From Cryphonectria parasitica EP155 (Eukaryota; Ascomycota; Sordariomycetes; Diaporthales; Cryphonectriaceae), in assembly GCF_011745365.1 (NCBI RefSeq), contig NW_024468915.1, forward strand, positions 2,830,653 through 2,894,652: DNA of 64,000 bases. The letters run 5' to 3'. Shown here in pieces: positions 20,972-32,271 of the stretch (position 1 is the stretch's first letter; each line of letters starts with the position of its first letter). The translations under genes and the position numbers were made by a program. The notes below the pieces were generated by a model that ran no database searches, had not been told where the DNA came from, and saw only the letters and a program-made list of their open reading frames with translations.

Positions 20972-23040
20972 ATAGCTCCCTCAGGAATCCCTTCGTTCTT
21001 GCACGCTCCTATTCAGGAAGAACTGGTTAATTAGGTATACCAGCTTACTCAGCGTATCCAGAATCTGCGCGAATAACAGCAGGCCCAGAGCGCCACCATT
21101 GCCAACTAACAGGCCCAGCTAGCTCAACAGGCCTAACAGGCGCAGTTCACCTCTACAGCCACCAGTGGTGCTGGAAAGGCGTACAAGATGAACAAGCCTG
21201 CTATATATAACAGCAATCAGAAAACGCTGCATGGATTCCTTACTCACTGCAGGGCGTATTTCCTGTATCACAAAACTCAGTTTACTAAGGAATCTGAGAA
21301 GATTATTCTCGCAGGGATTCGTCTCGAAAAGAATGCTCTCATTTAGTACAAACCTTCTCTATATAACCACTTGAAGCATCAGAATAATTCCAATGCGCAT
21401 ATCCAGAATACCAAGAATATATTCAATTCCTTTGAAAGCTTCGAGAAAGCTCTTAAGAAAATCTTTAGTAATTCCAACGAAGAATGCATTACAGCTTAGC
21501 AGCTTATGGATCTCAAGCAGATCAAATCAGCTTCTGCTTATATAATCAGATTTAAGCAATTCTTAGCATAACTCCTATAGGAAGACAAGAATCTCATGAA
21601 ATACTACTATAAGGAACTCAAGGATGATATTAAGAATAAGATCTTTAAGCAGGATTAGCTGGAGAACTTTGCAATATTCTTTAATCAAGCTATCTGCATC
21701 GATAACTGTCTGTATGAATAATGGATAAAGAAGTTCAAGAAGGAAGGAAGCTAGATTTGGAGGTTTCTAGCTAATACGGGTAAGAAACTCCAAAATAAGA
21801 ATAGCAGTTGATATAGCAGTACGGCTTAGAGCGGTACTATGCATGCTGATCCCATGGAACTCGATGCAGCTAACAGGCAGTATAGCAAGAAGAACGGTAT
21901 TACTTGCTATAACTGCAATAAACAAGGATATATTGCATGCAACTGCTATTAACTCCGGAAGAATAAATGGCAACTAGTTTAGGAAGGATGCTAGATGAAT
22001 GTTGCTCGATGATAGGAACTCAATCAACTGAGCAACACTCTCTCGGAGCAAGTATCGGATTCTGTTGATTACGGAAGTCTCAGCTGGATATTCTGCTATG
22101 ATGATAACTGCTTAATACACCTTTCGAGTAAGGAAGGTTCAGAATGGTTTCCTCAGAAACCTAGGCGCCACAGGCAGATAGCGATAGCAGGGCGAGGGTA
22201 TACGCTCAGCACAACTATGAGCAGCAACAACTCGGATTGCTCCGATGTTACTGAACGAAGCATCCAGGCGCTGGAGGAAGGGCTTAACAACGGTGCTCTT
22301 CGCCATTCCCCATCACCTGTACCAGATATCATAGCTAGGGATATGAACAAGGGATGGTACTCTCTTGGCTACTGGTATAAATATCTAAGCAATATAGAGA
22401 ATGCTTCTCAGGCAACAGAAAGATTAAGCTAGAATAAACGATCTAATGATTTACCGAAGTCTTCTGTGAATAATGAATCCAAGAAGCTTACAGGAAGGCT
22501 TCTCTTTAGCATTGGATAGAATAAGAAAACAATATGAGTTGAATATTTCGTTTATGGAATAGGGTTAGAGAAGCTCTTTATCTATATCTCCTTGCAAAGC
22601 ATCGAATTGCGAGAAGATAAGAATTCTTGAATTAGCTTACTTCATGATTTATATTACGAACTAGCTTGAATCTTCTGCATCTATCATAGCTGCAGAATGC
22701 ATTTCTCAGAGAAGATGCAATATGAATAGTTCTTCATTAGAGAATCAGAACAAATTCTTCAGGCTATTGAAGAATAAGAACTCCGCTTTAGAAAGGTTCT
22801 CAATAAACAGTACTACAATACATATATCGGACTATCAGATGATTGCTTCATGCAATGCATGAATAAGGAAATAAAATGATAGCAGTATAAGATGATATTC
22901 TGTATGATTCATATTAATAATAAGGTTTGCAACTAGTATCAATAGAAGAAAGATTAGGAATAATAATAATATAAGCAAAAGTAAGCTAAGAAGCTTGCTT
23001 AAGAAGCAGCGAAGCAGGCTTAGAAGAATAAGCAGTTCTT
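20972..23040 (+). pseudogene. gag of Gy1 copy 4
   Basis: Structural protein of about 690 codons in one frame with scattered stops. The first 60 residues are Gln/Ala-rich (QRIQNLREQQQ-like). The capsid region follows, about 21190-21780. A CCHC knuckle sits at 21905-21950, reading CYNCNKQGYIACNC with the His changed to Tyr. Next come an acidic/Ser region (open stretch 22217-22432), a second Cys/His segment near 22680-22710 and a Gln/Lys-rich tail near 22930-23040, whose Gln codons have turned into TAG and TAA. All copies read ATA where the frame opens, so the start is unproven. Pol follows in the -1 frame; no canonical slippery heptamer was recognised. Confidence 0.8.
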
Positions 23041-26000
23041 AATAAACTCAAAAGAACAGGATTGCTTGTAAAGAGACTGCAGATGATTAGACTGGAATAG
23101 TTTCTATATGAAGCTTTCAGAATAGATTATGCTTACATCAAGTTTAACATATATATTCAAGGATATAAATACAGCGTACTATTGAATAGTAATACTCAGA
23201 GAAACTTTATATCTCTACATATTGTTAATCAGGTACAGCTATAATGAAGATGGAAGAGATGCTCATATACCCTTAGCATCATGAAAGAATAATCTGTTGC
23301 ATACAATCAAGGAGTAATTGATAAGAAAATTAATTATCTACTTATCTTAATCCAAGAATGTATAATCAGAGCTTCTTTTAATATTACAGATATAGCACAA
23401 TATAAGCTGATTATAGGATTTCTATGGCTTAAGGAGCATAATTCTCGAATTGATTAGACTACTGGCTAGATCTTATAGGAATAAGCTGTATTCAGAGAGA
23501 TAGTTGCAATCAACAATGCAGGATCGAAGCTAGTTATTGAAGAATACTCGGGAAAAGAGGCTTCAGACGACTTCATATATACCTCCAAGTTAGCAGGGCT
23601 AGCAGTTCAAGGAGAAGAATCTAGTAACAGGCGAACTCAAACAGTGCTAGGATGCTAATAGGTTAGCAAAACAACGGAAGTGAGATCTTCAGCAAGTTGG
23701 TCCGCTCCGGAGCGATAAGGAAAAGCTTCAGAAAGTGAATTGTAGATCTATACAGGAAAAATCTCGAAACCAGGCCCTTGAGCACTCGCTCCAGCCTGGA
23801 GCGAACGCTTAAGGCTCTCAAAAACGCTATCAGAAAAGAAGCATGCTTAATAGTACCTACTGTTCCTCCAGATAGCAGAAACAGCGCAAGGATCAGAATC
23901 AATACTTGCGAATATACTATGAGAATATTACAAGTTCAAGAAACTGTTCCAGGAAGAATTGGATATAGGATTATCAGAATACAGCCTATATAATCACGAG
24001 ATTCTGCTACAGGAAGGAAAACAGCTCAAATTCTTCCCCATCTACGGACTAGACAAGGTATGGCTAGAAGCACTTAGGGAGTATCTCGATGAGAATCTTA
24101 AGAAGGGATATATATAATCATTGCGATTATCAGCAGAATATCTCATTCTGTTTGTATTTAAGAAAAACAGCAAGCTCAGGCTATGTATTGATTATAAGCA
24201 GCTCAACAATATTACAATTAAGAACTGATATCTGTTATTATTCATTAAAGAACTATAAGATAGATTGCAAGGAGTACAGTGGTTTATAGTTCTGAATCTG
24301 AAAGAAGCTTATAATCTGATTAAAGTAAAGAAAGGAGAAGAATGGAAAACTGCTTTCAGGATATGCTATAAATACTACGAATATTTGATTATGCTCTTTA
24401 ATCTAACGAACGCTCCAGCTTCATTTCAGGAAATGATCAATTACATTCTATGCAAGCATCTGGATCAGTTTATCATTGCCTATCTCGATAATATTCTTAT
24501 CTACTCTTGAATATTTGAAGAATATAAGAAACATGTAGAAACAGTATTGCAAATGCTTCAAGATGCAAGACTTCTTGTGAAACCTGCAAAGAGCTACTTT
24601 CATATACAAAAAGTTGACTATCTCGGATTTACGATTAAGCTAGGATGCATCAAGCTACAGAAGAATAAGATAGAAGCTGTTAGAAACTAGCTAATTCCCA
24701 GGAATGTTAAGAATGTTAGGTTTTTTCTTGGATATGTTAACTTCTACAAACAGTTTATTAAGAACTACAGTCGGATTGCATATCTCTTTACAAATCTTAC
24801 TAAGAAGGAGCAACTCTTTAAATGAATTTCCAAGGTATAAGAAGCTTTTAATGAGATTATTAGATATGTTACTTTAGAACTAGTTCTGTGTGAAGCAGAT
24901 CCTTATAAGCTTTTTGAAGTTGAGACTGATGTATTAGGATATGTATTTGGAGGATAACTTGGTTAGTGAGATGACTAAGAATGTTTAAGGATTATGAGCA
25001 ATTTTTCAAAGAAGTTGAATAGCTTGGAAATTAATTATGAAATCTCTGATCAGGAATTTATGGCAATAGTGAAGGCTTTCGAGGAGTAGCAATACTATCT
25101 TATTGATGCATAATATCCGATTATAGTTTACTCAGATTATAAGAATCTGATTATGTTTATAATGATTAAGGTTTTGAATAAGCAATAAGTTAGATGAGCA
25201 GAATTCCTCTTACAGTTCGACTTTAAAATTGTATACTGCAAAGGCTTAGAAAACGGATGAGCAGATACTTTTAGCAGGAGATCAGACTATTGAGATGCAG
25301 ATTCCTCGGATATATAGAACATCTTCGCTCAAGATGAGTTGAGAAATCTTATCAATATGCATAGGGAACTGAATGCTGCTCTTAGGATCGGACTCTTGGA
25401 AAGGGATTCAGAATCAATGATTCCAAACGAATAAGATAATTATATTAAGAATGTATACAGTGCATCAGTATACAAGCATCAGGAGATTAAGGCAACTTAT
25501 AAATGTATCAAGAAATACTGGAATCCATTAAGCCTTAGAAAAAGAATTGAGAACATCTTATAATAATGCGATAGCTGCAAAAAGAATAAAGCAGAAAGAT
25601 ATAAGCTTTACGAATTACTGCATCTCTTATTAGTATCTATGACTGTTTAGCAATCTATTAGTCTAAACTTTATTACTAAGCTATCTCTCTTATGAGAACT
25701 CTTAACTAAGATGCAATATAATAGCATTCTAGTAATAATTTGCAAACTAAGCAAGTATGCTTATTTTCTTCTCTATAAGGAAAGCAGTATAGCAGAGGAA
25801 CTTGCATATGCATTCTTCAGAATGATTATTGCTAATTACAGCATGCTAGAGGAAGTAATCTCCGATAGAAATAGAAAGTTTAACTCGAAGTTTTGAACTT
25901 TGCTTATAAAATAGCTCGGAATATACTACAGAATATTTATAGCATTTTACTTACAAACAGATAAATAGACGGAAAGAATGAATCAGATTATTGAATAGTA

Positions 26001-26706
26001 TCTTCGATACTATATCAACCAGAAACAGAATAACTGGATTGATCTATTGCCTCTTGCATAATTTGCTTATAACAGTACAGATACAAGCACAATAAAGAAG
26101 TTACTATTCTTCATACTCTACAGATACAATCCAACAGCTTACTACGAGGCACTGCAAGGAGCAGATGCAGAAGCTGCAGATAAAAGGATTAAAAAGATTA
26201 GAAAAGTTCAGAAAGAACTCCGATTAGAATTACAATTCATTCAAGAATGAATGATACAATATGCAAACTCCAAGAGAATTGAGAGATTAATCCTACAGAA
26301 GGGAGATAAGATTTACTTACTTCGAAAAAACATCAAAACAACTAGATTCAGCAATAAACTCAATCATAAGAAGTTAGAACCATTCAAAATCTTACAACAG
26401 ATCTCTCTAGTTAATTACGAATTAGCACTATCTCATGAGATGAGAATATATCTGATTTTCCATATCTTACTACTGGAATCAGCAGTACAGGAAATACTAA
26501 CGGATAATGCAGCAGAAATAGAGAATAATAAACCAGAATACAAGGTAGAAAAGATCTTCAAGCATAGAAGCATAGATAGCATGAGGGAATATCTCATCAA
26601 ATGGAAAGGTTACTCAGCTAGCGAAAATTCTTGGGAACTGCGGAAAAACGTTAAAAATGCTTAGGAAAAGGTAGCTGAATATTGGAAAAAGAAAACTAGC
26701 ATCTAA
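23041..26706 (+). pseudogene. pol of Gy1 copy 4
   Basis: Polyprotein read throughout in one frame with stops but no frameshift. Protease site YSVLLNSNTQRNFI lies near 23167-23210 (DSG changed to NSN). RT runs about 24120-24720, with an open stretch 24265-24510 and YLDN at 24481-24492 where YLDD is required. RNase H follows to about 25260. The integrase has the zinc-binding Cys pair near 25570 (CDSCKKN), first Asp changed to Asn, second Asp in ISDRNRKF, and Glu in TERMNQ near 25970. The chromodomain YLIKWKGYSASENSWEL is at about 26589-26640. The stop TAA at 26704-26706 overlaps the antisense-gene stop. The chromodomain would direct integration to marked heterochromatin, in keeping with the nesting. 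It cannot make active RT as it stands. Confidence 0.85.
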
Positions 26707-27329
26707 GATAATCGCTTCGCCCTGAACCGAGACTCAGAAGCTTCGGAAACCTTACTCTCCAGAAAGCTCAATCAATTTATTACAGAATTCCTCAGATTCA
26801 CAGAATTCCAATCAAAACCCTCAAAAGAAGAATCTTCAGCTACAATAGCAGATTTCTCAGCCATCACAGCCTGCACTTCAGCAGCAACACAAACCCTCTC
26901 AGCCTCAGCTTCCTCAGCTTCCTCTTTCTCAAGCTCTTCGAGGTTCTTGAGATCTCGATGAATAGCTCGAGACATTCTCTCACGCTACATCTTCTTTTGT
27001 TAACGCAGTCGAAGCAACTTCAACTCCAACTCTTCTATCTCGTCTTCCAGCTTTCGATGCTGAGTAGAGGTAAGGAGGAGTTCAGCAGCGTTCATCAGCT
27101 TCAGAACGTCGCACTTGGTGCAATTCTGGGAAACGCACTCCGAGCAACGGGATGAATCGTAAGAAGAAACAATACACGATTGCAGGCCTCAACTGTTGCA
27201 ATAAGAACAGGAATGCATATCGAAACCGTTTGAAAGAATGAACTGAAAAAGGAGATCTTTCTGCTTCTTTTTATCAGAACAAGAATTCGAGGATTTCGGT
27301 TTTGCAATTTTGTTAATTCTGTTCAGCAT
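26703..27329 (-). pseudogene. antisense gene (aORF) of Gy1 copy 4
   Basis: Antisense reading frame of 208 codons from the ATG at 27327-27329 to the TAG at 26703-26705, broken only by four stops of RIP type. Order: basic N-terminus (MLNRINKIAKPK), a Cys region with CSYC, then SSRCSECVSQNCTKCD, a charged helical segment of about 40 residues, and the conserved tail FDWNSVNLRNSVIN followed by FLES. The stop overlaps the pol stop (CTAA shared). GTAAGT at 27375-27380 (minus strand) lies 46 nt upstream of the ATG and is conserved in other copies. I do not recognise the family with certainty. The Cys pattern recalls Cys-rich hypothetical proteins common in ascomycetes. Promoter activity would have to come from the 3' LTR read backwards. 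Confidence 0.7.
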
Positions 27330-27407
27330 CTCGATTAGAAAGACAAGATCATGAATATAAAGACTTGCTAGAATACTTACAGAAGATCGTTAAGAATAAT
27401 GACTAAT

Positions 27408-27420
27408 AGGAGAGAGATGA
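27408..27420 (+). promoter_or_regulatory. polypurine tract of Gy1 copy 4
   Basis: AGGAGAGAGATGA directly before the 3' LTR. Equivalent tracts precede the 3' LTRs of copies 1, 2 and 3. Confidence 0.65.
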
Positions 27421-27874
27421 TGTTATAACTCATTCAACATGCAGATCACAGAACAGATCATGAGTAATAGGGATCAGGTATCAAGAACTCAACATTCTGA
27501 TAAAGCATTGATTATATAATCCAGGGTTAGGGTTGTAAAGGAGGGAGGATCGTTGGGCTCGCTAGCGATCCCAATGAGCTTTATACCTTGGATTGCTATA
27601 CTTACCAGCGATCCCAACAAGCTACACTAAAGAGCTGAATATATAAGGATACATTCATTATCATTAGATAGATTCAGTACATAGCTCTTCAGTTGTTAAT
27701 CTAAGTATCAGATTACTCTCTACTCTGATAGCTCCAAAGGCAGTGAATACTTGCATCGCTTATTGAGACTTGTACAGTTTCGTATTCAAGGACTTGATAC
27801 TTCGATACCGCTCTTGTTAGCATAAACCCCTTCGTGTACTTGGGAATCTTCGGATTGCTGCAGTGCTCATTACA
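27421..27874 (+). repeat. 3' LTR of Gy1 copy 4
   Basis: 454 bp, TGTTATAACTC to CTCATTACA. It differs from the 5' LTR only by transitions in the parts compared. GGGTTAGGGTT at 27524-27534. Confidence 0.93.
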
Positions 27875-27990
27875 ACTCGATTATAGTTTACTCGGATTAT
27901 AAGAATCTAATTATATTTATAATAATTAAGATTTTGAATAAGCAATAAATCAGATAAGCAGAATTTCTCTTATAATTCAACTTTAAGATT
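27875..27990 (+). pseudogene. pol of Gy1 copy 3, RNase H fragment
   Basis: A short piece of copy 3 RNase H left between the copy 4 and Gy2 insertions. It begins with the duplication ACTCG and ends with AGATT, the Gy2 target duplication. Confidence 0.8.
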
Positions 27991-28226
27991 TGTAGAAGGC
28001 ACTCTAGGGGCTGTACAAATGGTAGAAGGGAAGATGGTTCTTCAATTAATCTATCTCAAGGCACGCTGTTGCCAATTGCCTTTCTATAGAGCCAGCAATT
28101 GGTACTAGTCCCAACTAGGCTAGCGTACCTGGCGACTCACTGCCCTTCCATTGAATGGCCCAGGCCAGTGAGTCAGGGTGGCCAGCCAAGCCTCATTCAC
28201 TTGAGGCCCCTATGGCCACTGCCACA
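27991..28226 (-). repeat. 3' LTR of Gy2
   Basis: 236 bp, on the plus strand TGTAGAAGGC to CACTGCCACA. I found no difference from the 5' LTR at 35735-35970. Confidence 0.95.
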
Positions 28227-28266
28227 AGTGCCGGCCACGGAAAAACGTTCCTGCTGTCCTCAGCAG

Positions 28267-28716
28267 CTATCTAGGGGTCACGTGCCCACGTGTCAGTCTC
28301 GCGCTTCTTCGGAGGCCAGGAGAGGCTCCAGGGCCCTGTTTTCCATCCTTTTCAGGCTTAGGGAGGCCTCCAGACGCGTTGTCAGACGTGTCAATGTTGA
28401 CAGCCGGGGAGGCTGTGATCTTGGCAGGCCGACCTCGCTTTCTTCGTGCCGGCACGGCATTTCCATCCTCGTTGTTGTCAGGCAACGGCTTCTTGAAGGG
28501 CCGGCCGAGCTTTCTCTTCACGGGGTCAGCTGGGCCGTCCTCTACGAGAATCTCCGTAGCCTTGTCGGGGTGTGCGCTTTCGTATTCCTCGATGAGGCCA
28601 GGGCACTTGAGACTCCTCAGATCCTTCCAGCGATCGTGCTGTAAGGACCATCCCTTCCATCGTACCAGGTATCGTACTGTATTCTTGCCACCTCGTCGCT
28701 CGATCTTCTTGTCCAC
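28267..28716 (-). pseudogene. Gy2 chromodomain and C-terminal tail
   Basis: Open stretch of 149 codons at the end of pol. Near its start is VRYLVRWKGWSLQHDRWKDL, a chromodomain core with the aromatic and WKGW residues. Then comes an acidic linker, and a Lys/Arg/Pro-rich tail with two GRP-type AT-hook-like motifs (KLGRPFKKP and RKRGRPAK) and a basic end. It would guide integration to chromatin. This region still has many CpG and looks almost undamaged. Confidence 0.85.
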
Positions 28717-29160
28717 GATGCGATCGACTTCGTAGTAGTTTTCGTTAGGTTCAATTGAGTCGTTGCTGTTCTCGTTGTGCTCGATCGGGCTAGGCTCAGG
28801 TAGTTGGCGATTGAAGGGGTTGTTAGTAGGTTTGTATTAACTCAGATACTGAATGCTGACTACTGGGTATACTTGAACGTTAGCATCATAGTCGCCAGTT
28901 TTGAAATCAAGCTTATAAGCTAAAGATAACACTTTTCTGATAATTGTAAACAGCCCTTCACGAAGAGCCTGCATCTTGTTGCTCTGATATAGTAGTGGCT
29001 TGTATGCCTTGCCAAGTTTTAGCCAGACCTTGTTGCCCTTCTCGTACTCTTCGTGTCAGTATTTAGCATCGTACGCGCGTTTGTTGTCTGCTGCAACGAT
29101 GTCCATAGCTAATTGCATATCTTTTTGCAGGTATTCATGCATAAAGCGTATCTCGGATAG

Positions 29161-30270
29161 TTATTTGGTAATGTTGACTAATTGATCTGATGGTAACTGG
29201 ATCTTGAATCCGAATAGGAATTCGTAAGGGCTTGCATTGATGGAGCGTTGGTATGAGTTGTTCAGATTCCACTGCAAAGAGGGAATTAGGTTTATCCAAA
29301 CCTTGTTAGGGTGTTCAGCGGCGTGGTATCTGATAGCTAGCTCGACATTCTGATTCTTTCGTTCAGCTGCTCTATCAGCCTGAGGGTAGTATGCTGTGAT
29401 TATCTGCAAATGCGTGCTAAAGGTCTTCCACAGGCCAGTTCAGTAGTCTGAGGTGAACTTGGCGTCGCAGTCAGAGATAATTGCTCGAGAGCATGCCCAG
29501 TCGCTCAACAGCAGCTGTCTGCCCAGAACAGCTCCCCATTGCTTAGCTGAGTAGGTTGAGTGGCCTGGAATCAGTAGGGTTCTCTTGGAGGTTTTGCAAG
29601 TAACGGGCATCAGTAAGTTGTAAGCTTTGAAGCCTTTCATCTGCTACGGAATGCCTGTTGATTTGACTGATAGCAGTCCAAGGATAAAGTTGAGGAAGAT
29701 TGTATACATAGGTTTAGAGGGGGCTTGAATTGGCTGAAGTAAATCTGCTAGCTTCTGATTTTGCTTCTTTTGAGCGCCATACTTGTGGCAGTGATCGATG
29801 TACTGAGAGACGAGCAGTCTCTTCTTCCTGAAGTAAAGATCATCCAATTCAGCCATCATGCAGTCTCTGCCGAAGTGGTGTTTATTGTTGTGAGAATTGC
29901 GCAGAAGTTTCTGCACGAGGGGTTGTGGGACGACGAGGCGCTCCTTTCCATCGTTATCGTAGTTGTACAACAGTTGGTTCTTCAGGCGGAATGGGTAGCC
30001 GGGCTTAGAAGCAGAGATAATATCTCCATTGTTTGTTAAGGCAGGAGGCTTCTTTCCGGCTGAACCGATCTTCGTCAGGTTCGTGATGATATTACTGTAG
30101 ACTATATCCTCCTTGTACTCTTGCCAGAAGCGCTGTCGCATATCTTCAGACATCTGTGCTTCCGATAAGACAAGGAAGACTGTGGGAAGGTTGTCAACCA
30201 CTGTGTCAAGAGTAGCTGGTTCGTCGCTCTGTCGTGCCTCCGTATCCCCTGTCGCAGACAGCCTTGACAA
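29161..30270 (-). pseudogene. Gy2 integrase
   Basis: Integrase in three open stretches of one frame: 29644-30270, 29440-29640 and 29161-29409. The N-terminal zinc-binding region reads KHHFGRDC...YIDHCHKYG (last Cys probably changed to Tyr). The catalytic core has SDCDAKFTSDY for the second Asp and AYYPQADRAAERKNQ for the final Glu, as in Gypsy integrases. A TGA at 29440-29442 and a TAG at 29644-29646 separate the pieces; both may be former Trp or Arg codons. The C-terminal part continues with stops to the chromodomain at 28716. Confidence 0.83.
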
Positions 30271-30492
30271 GGCATCAGGGATGTAGTTGAGCTTCCCAGC
30301 TAGATAGTGAATGTCGAACTGGTACTGGCTGAGATAGATGGAGGCGTTGACAAGACGTCAGTTCGCACGGTCTGTTAATGAGATATCAAGGCGCATTTGG
30401 GTAACGATGCTATGCGTGGCGTCGTGATCTGTGAGAATAATCACAAGCTGCGCTTAGTTTAACTAAATCAACTTGTACAGGCATTTCGTTGC

Positions 30493-32220
30493 TCAGACCA
30501 GATATGCAACTTCTTGCTCAGAGGGACTGTAGTTCATTTCAGCCTTCGTTAAGCAGCAGCTAAGGAATATTACTAGTTTGATAGCGTACGAAGGAATTAG
30601 CTTGCTAGGCTGCCAAGCGTAGTCCTCCTTCAGCTGAAAGACTATCACGCTGAATCCTCGTTGCAAGCAGCTATTCACTTGGATGAACAGCTTCTGAGAT
30701 GGTTTCATGTGGTACAGATGCATCTTCTTGCAGATAGTGTTCTGCAAGTTCTCGAAAGCTATTCTTTCAGCGTTCGTCGGTTCGTAGTATATGCGACGTA
30801 TATAGGCCTGATGCTGTAACTTCTTCCCAGGCGTGATTTTCCCAAGCTTGCGGCTTTTAGCTAGCAGCGCTGTCTTGCGTAGTTGAAGCGGCTTTACGAG
30901 CTGTGCGTAGTAAGGGATCATCGTTCGCAGGAAACCAGTTGCGCCGAGGTAGGTCTCGAGATCTTTGAGGTTTCTAGGGAAGGTTATCTTCTGAAAGGCT
31001 TCAGTACGCTCTTTCGTAGTGAATAAGCTAAGCGTATTGATATAGAAGCTAAGCAGTTCGATAGAGGGAAAGCTGATGTGACTCTTTGTGGAAGAGATAG
31101 AAATCCTCTTCTTGTCGAAGATGCTAAGAGCTGTATTGAGGTGCTTTAGGTGATCCATAAACGAGTTGGAGAAGATCACAATGTTGTCAATGAACGCCTT
31201 AACGAAGTGCCTGTGTTCACGAAGCAGCCTGTCCATGTATCTTTGAGCGTAAGCGGGCGAGTTGCAGTAGCCTATCAGGGCTACTATTGGTTGCTCAAGG
31301 CTACGGTGCGTGACTATGGTCTGATAGTCTCGGTATTCTGGGTGGATAGGGAACTGGTAGAAGAAAGCTGTGGCGTCGATGACTGTGATGTATTGTTTAC
31401 CGCATATAGCTTCAATTACGTCTGACTGAAGAGGAAGGGGATAGTTGTTAGATACTGCTTACTTGTTAAGAGCTCTGAGGTCCGCGATGATATAGCTCTT
31501 TTTCTTCCCGTATACTGTATGCCAGACTACGAAGATTAGCAATGCGAACGGGCAGACGTTGTCAGCGAATTCGAGACAGCCAGCTTCGTGCATATCCTCG
31601 TATATCTGGTTGATGAACTTCTCATCTTTGCGAGAAACAGAATAACGAGAGCGATTCAGCTTCGCATGCTGCTATCCCTCTATCAAGGGAATCTTCATCA
31701 TCTGGTTCTCTGGCATGTTAAGAGAGCCTTTGTTTTCCCATACAGCCGGATATTTCTCGATAATCTTCTTGAACTGCTGAGCTTTGATGGGGTCCTGCGA
31801 ATAGATGCGAACGCTGTTGTCAAGGATTATAGCTGGAGCTTCATCTGGAGCCTTGATTCTCAGAGATCCCTTGATGATGGTCGAAGGTTTCCTTGTATCG
31901 AGGTTGTAGTTGTTGGACGGTAGAAGCTCGGCATTCGCAGAAAGGTCGATGCCATAGGCTATTCCCATGTTGCTCAGGGACTGACAAACAGCATCGCTGT
32001 AAGGTGTGGAGGATAGGCCTTTCTTGTGCAGGAAGTTGCTAATCGGGCGTATCTCTGTCTCTGCACCCTTGGCTGTCGCGATGATCTCTGGTGTGAGGTC
32101 GAACTCTCTGTTCACTGCTACCTGACTAACAGGAATCTTCAATGAAAACGCGAATTGCACGTCGTGTGCACCTATCGCGCGGGTGTTGGCTGGCTGGTAG
32201 GTTGATGCTAGTCCTCCCAA
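30493..32220 (-). pseudogene. Gy2 reverse transcriptase and RNase H
   Basis: RT/RNase H in the common frame, open at 31672-32220 and 30493-31236 with several stops between. Recognisable are KYPAVWENKG-like pre-RT sequence, ADLRALNK, VIDATAFFYQFPIHPEYR (first catalytic Asp kept) and FIDNIVIFS near 31170-31200, where the second Asp of the DD pair is Asn. RNase H ends with MNYSPSEQEVAYLV followed by TGA at 30493-30495, where Trp is usual in the family. Because the catalytic pair is incomplete, the copy should be inactive. Confidence 0.83.
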
Positions 32221-32271
32221 GGCAGCTGCTACTGCTAGGGCTTTTACAGCGCTCTTAAAGGTAGCTTTGAA

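Larger units (their letters stand above)
20458..27874 (+). mobile_element. Gy1 copy 4, best-preserved full-length copy
   Basis: A 7417-bp element with 454-bp LTRs (20458-20911 and 27421-27874) and the duplication ACTCG (20453-20457 and 27875-27879). It is inserted in the RNase H region of copy 3. Fewer RIP changes here make it the reference for the family: gag in one frame, pol in the -1 frame open in one frame to 26706 apart from stops, and an antisense gene at 26703-27329. The two LTRs carry different C-to-T and G-to-A changes, so mutation followed insertion. Confidence 0.92.

Noticed and set aside
27101..27307. 68-codon minus-strand frame beside the copy 4 antisense gene
   Set aside because: It is in another frame than the antisense gene, which keeps its conserved Cys and tail motifs; the equivalent frame is not preserved in other copies.
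28227..28250. A polypurine tract before the Gy2 3' LTR
   Set aside because: The sense strand there reads CCGTGGCCGGCACT, with no purine run; the strand assignment itself is secure from the gag-pol frame.
28099..28735. Plus-strand frames of 118-181 codons over the Gy2 3' end
   Set aside because: They lie opposite the chromodomain and C-terminal tail of Gy2 pol, which is the recognisable protein; GC-rich sequence gives chance open frames.
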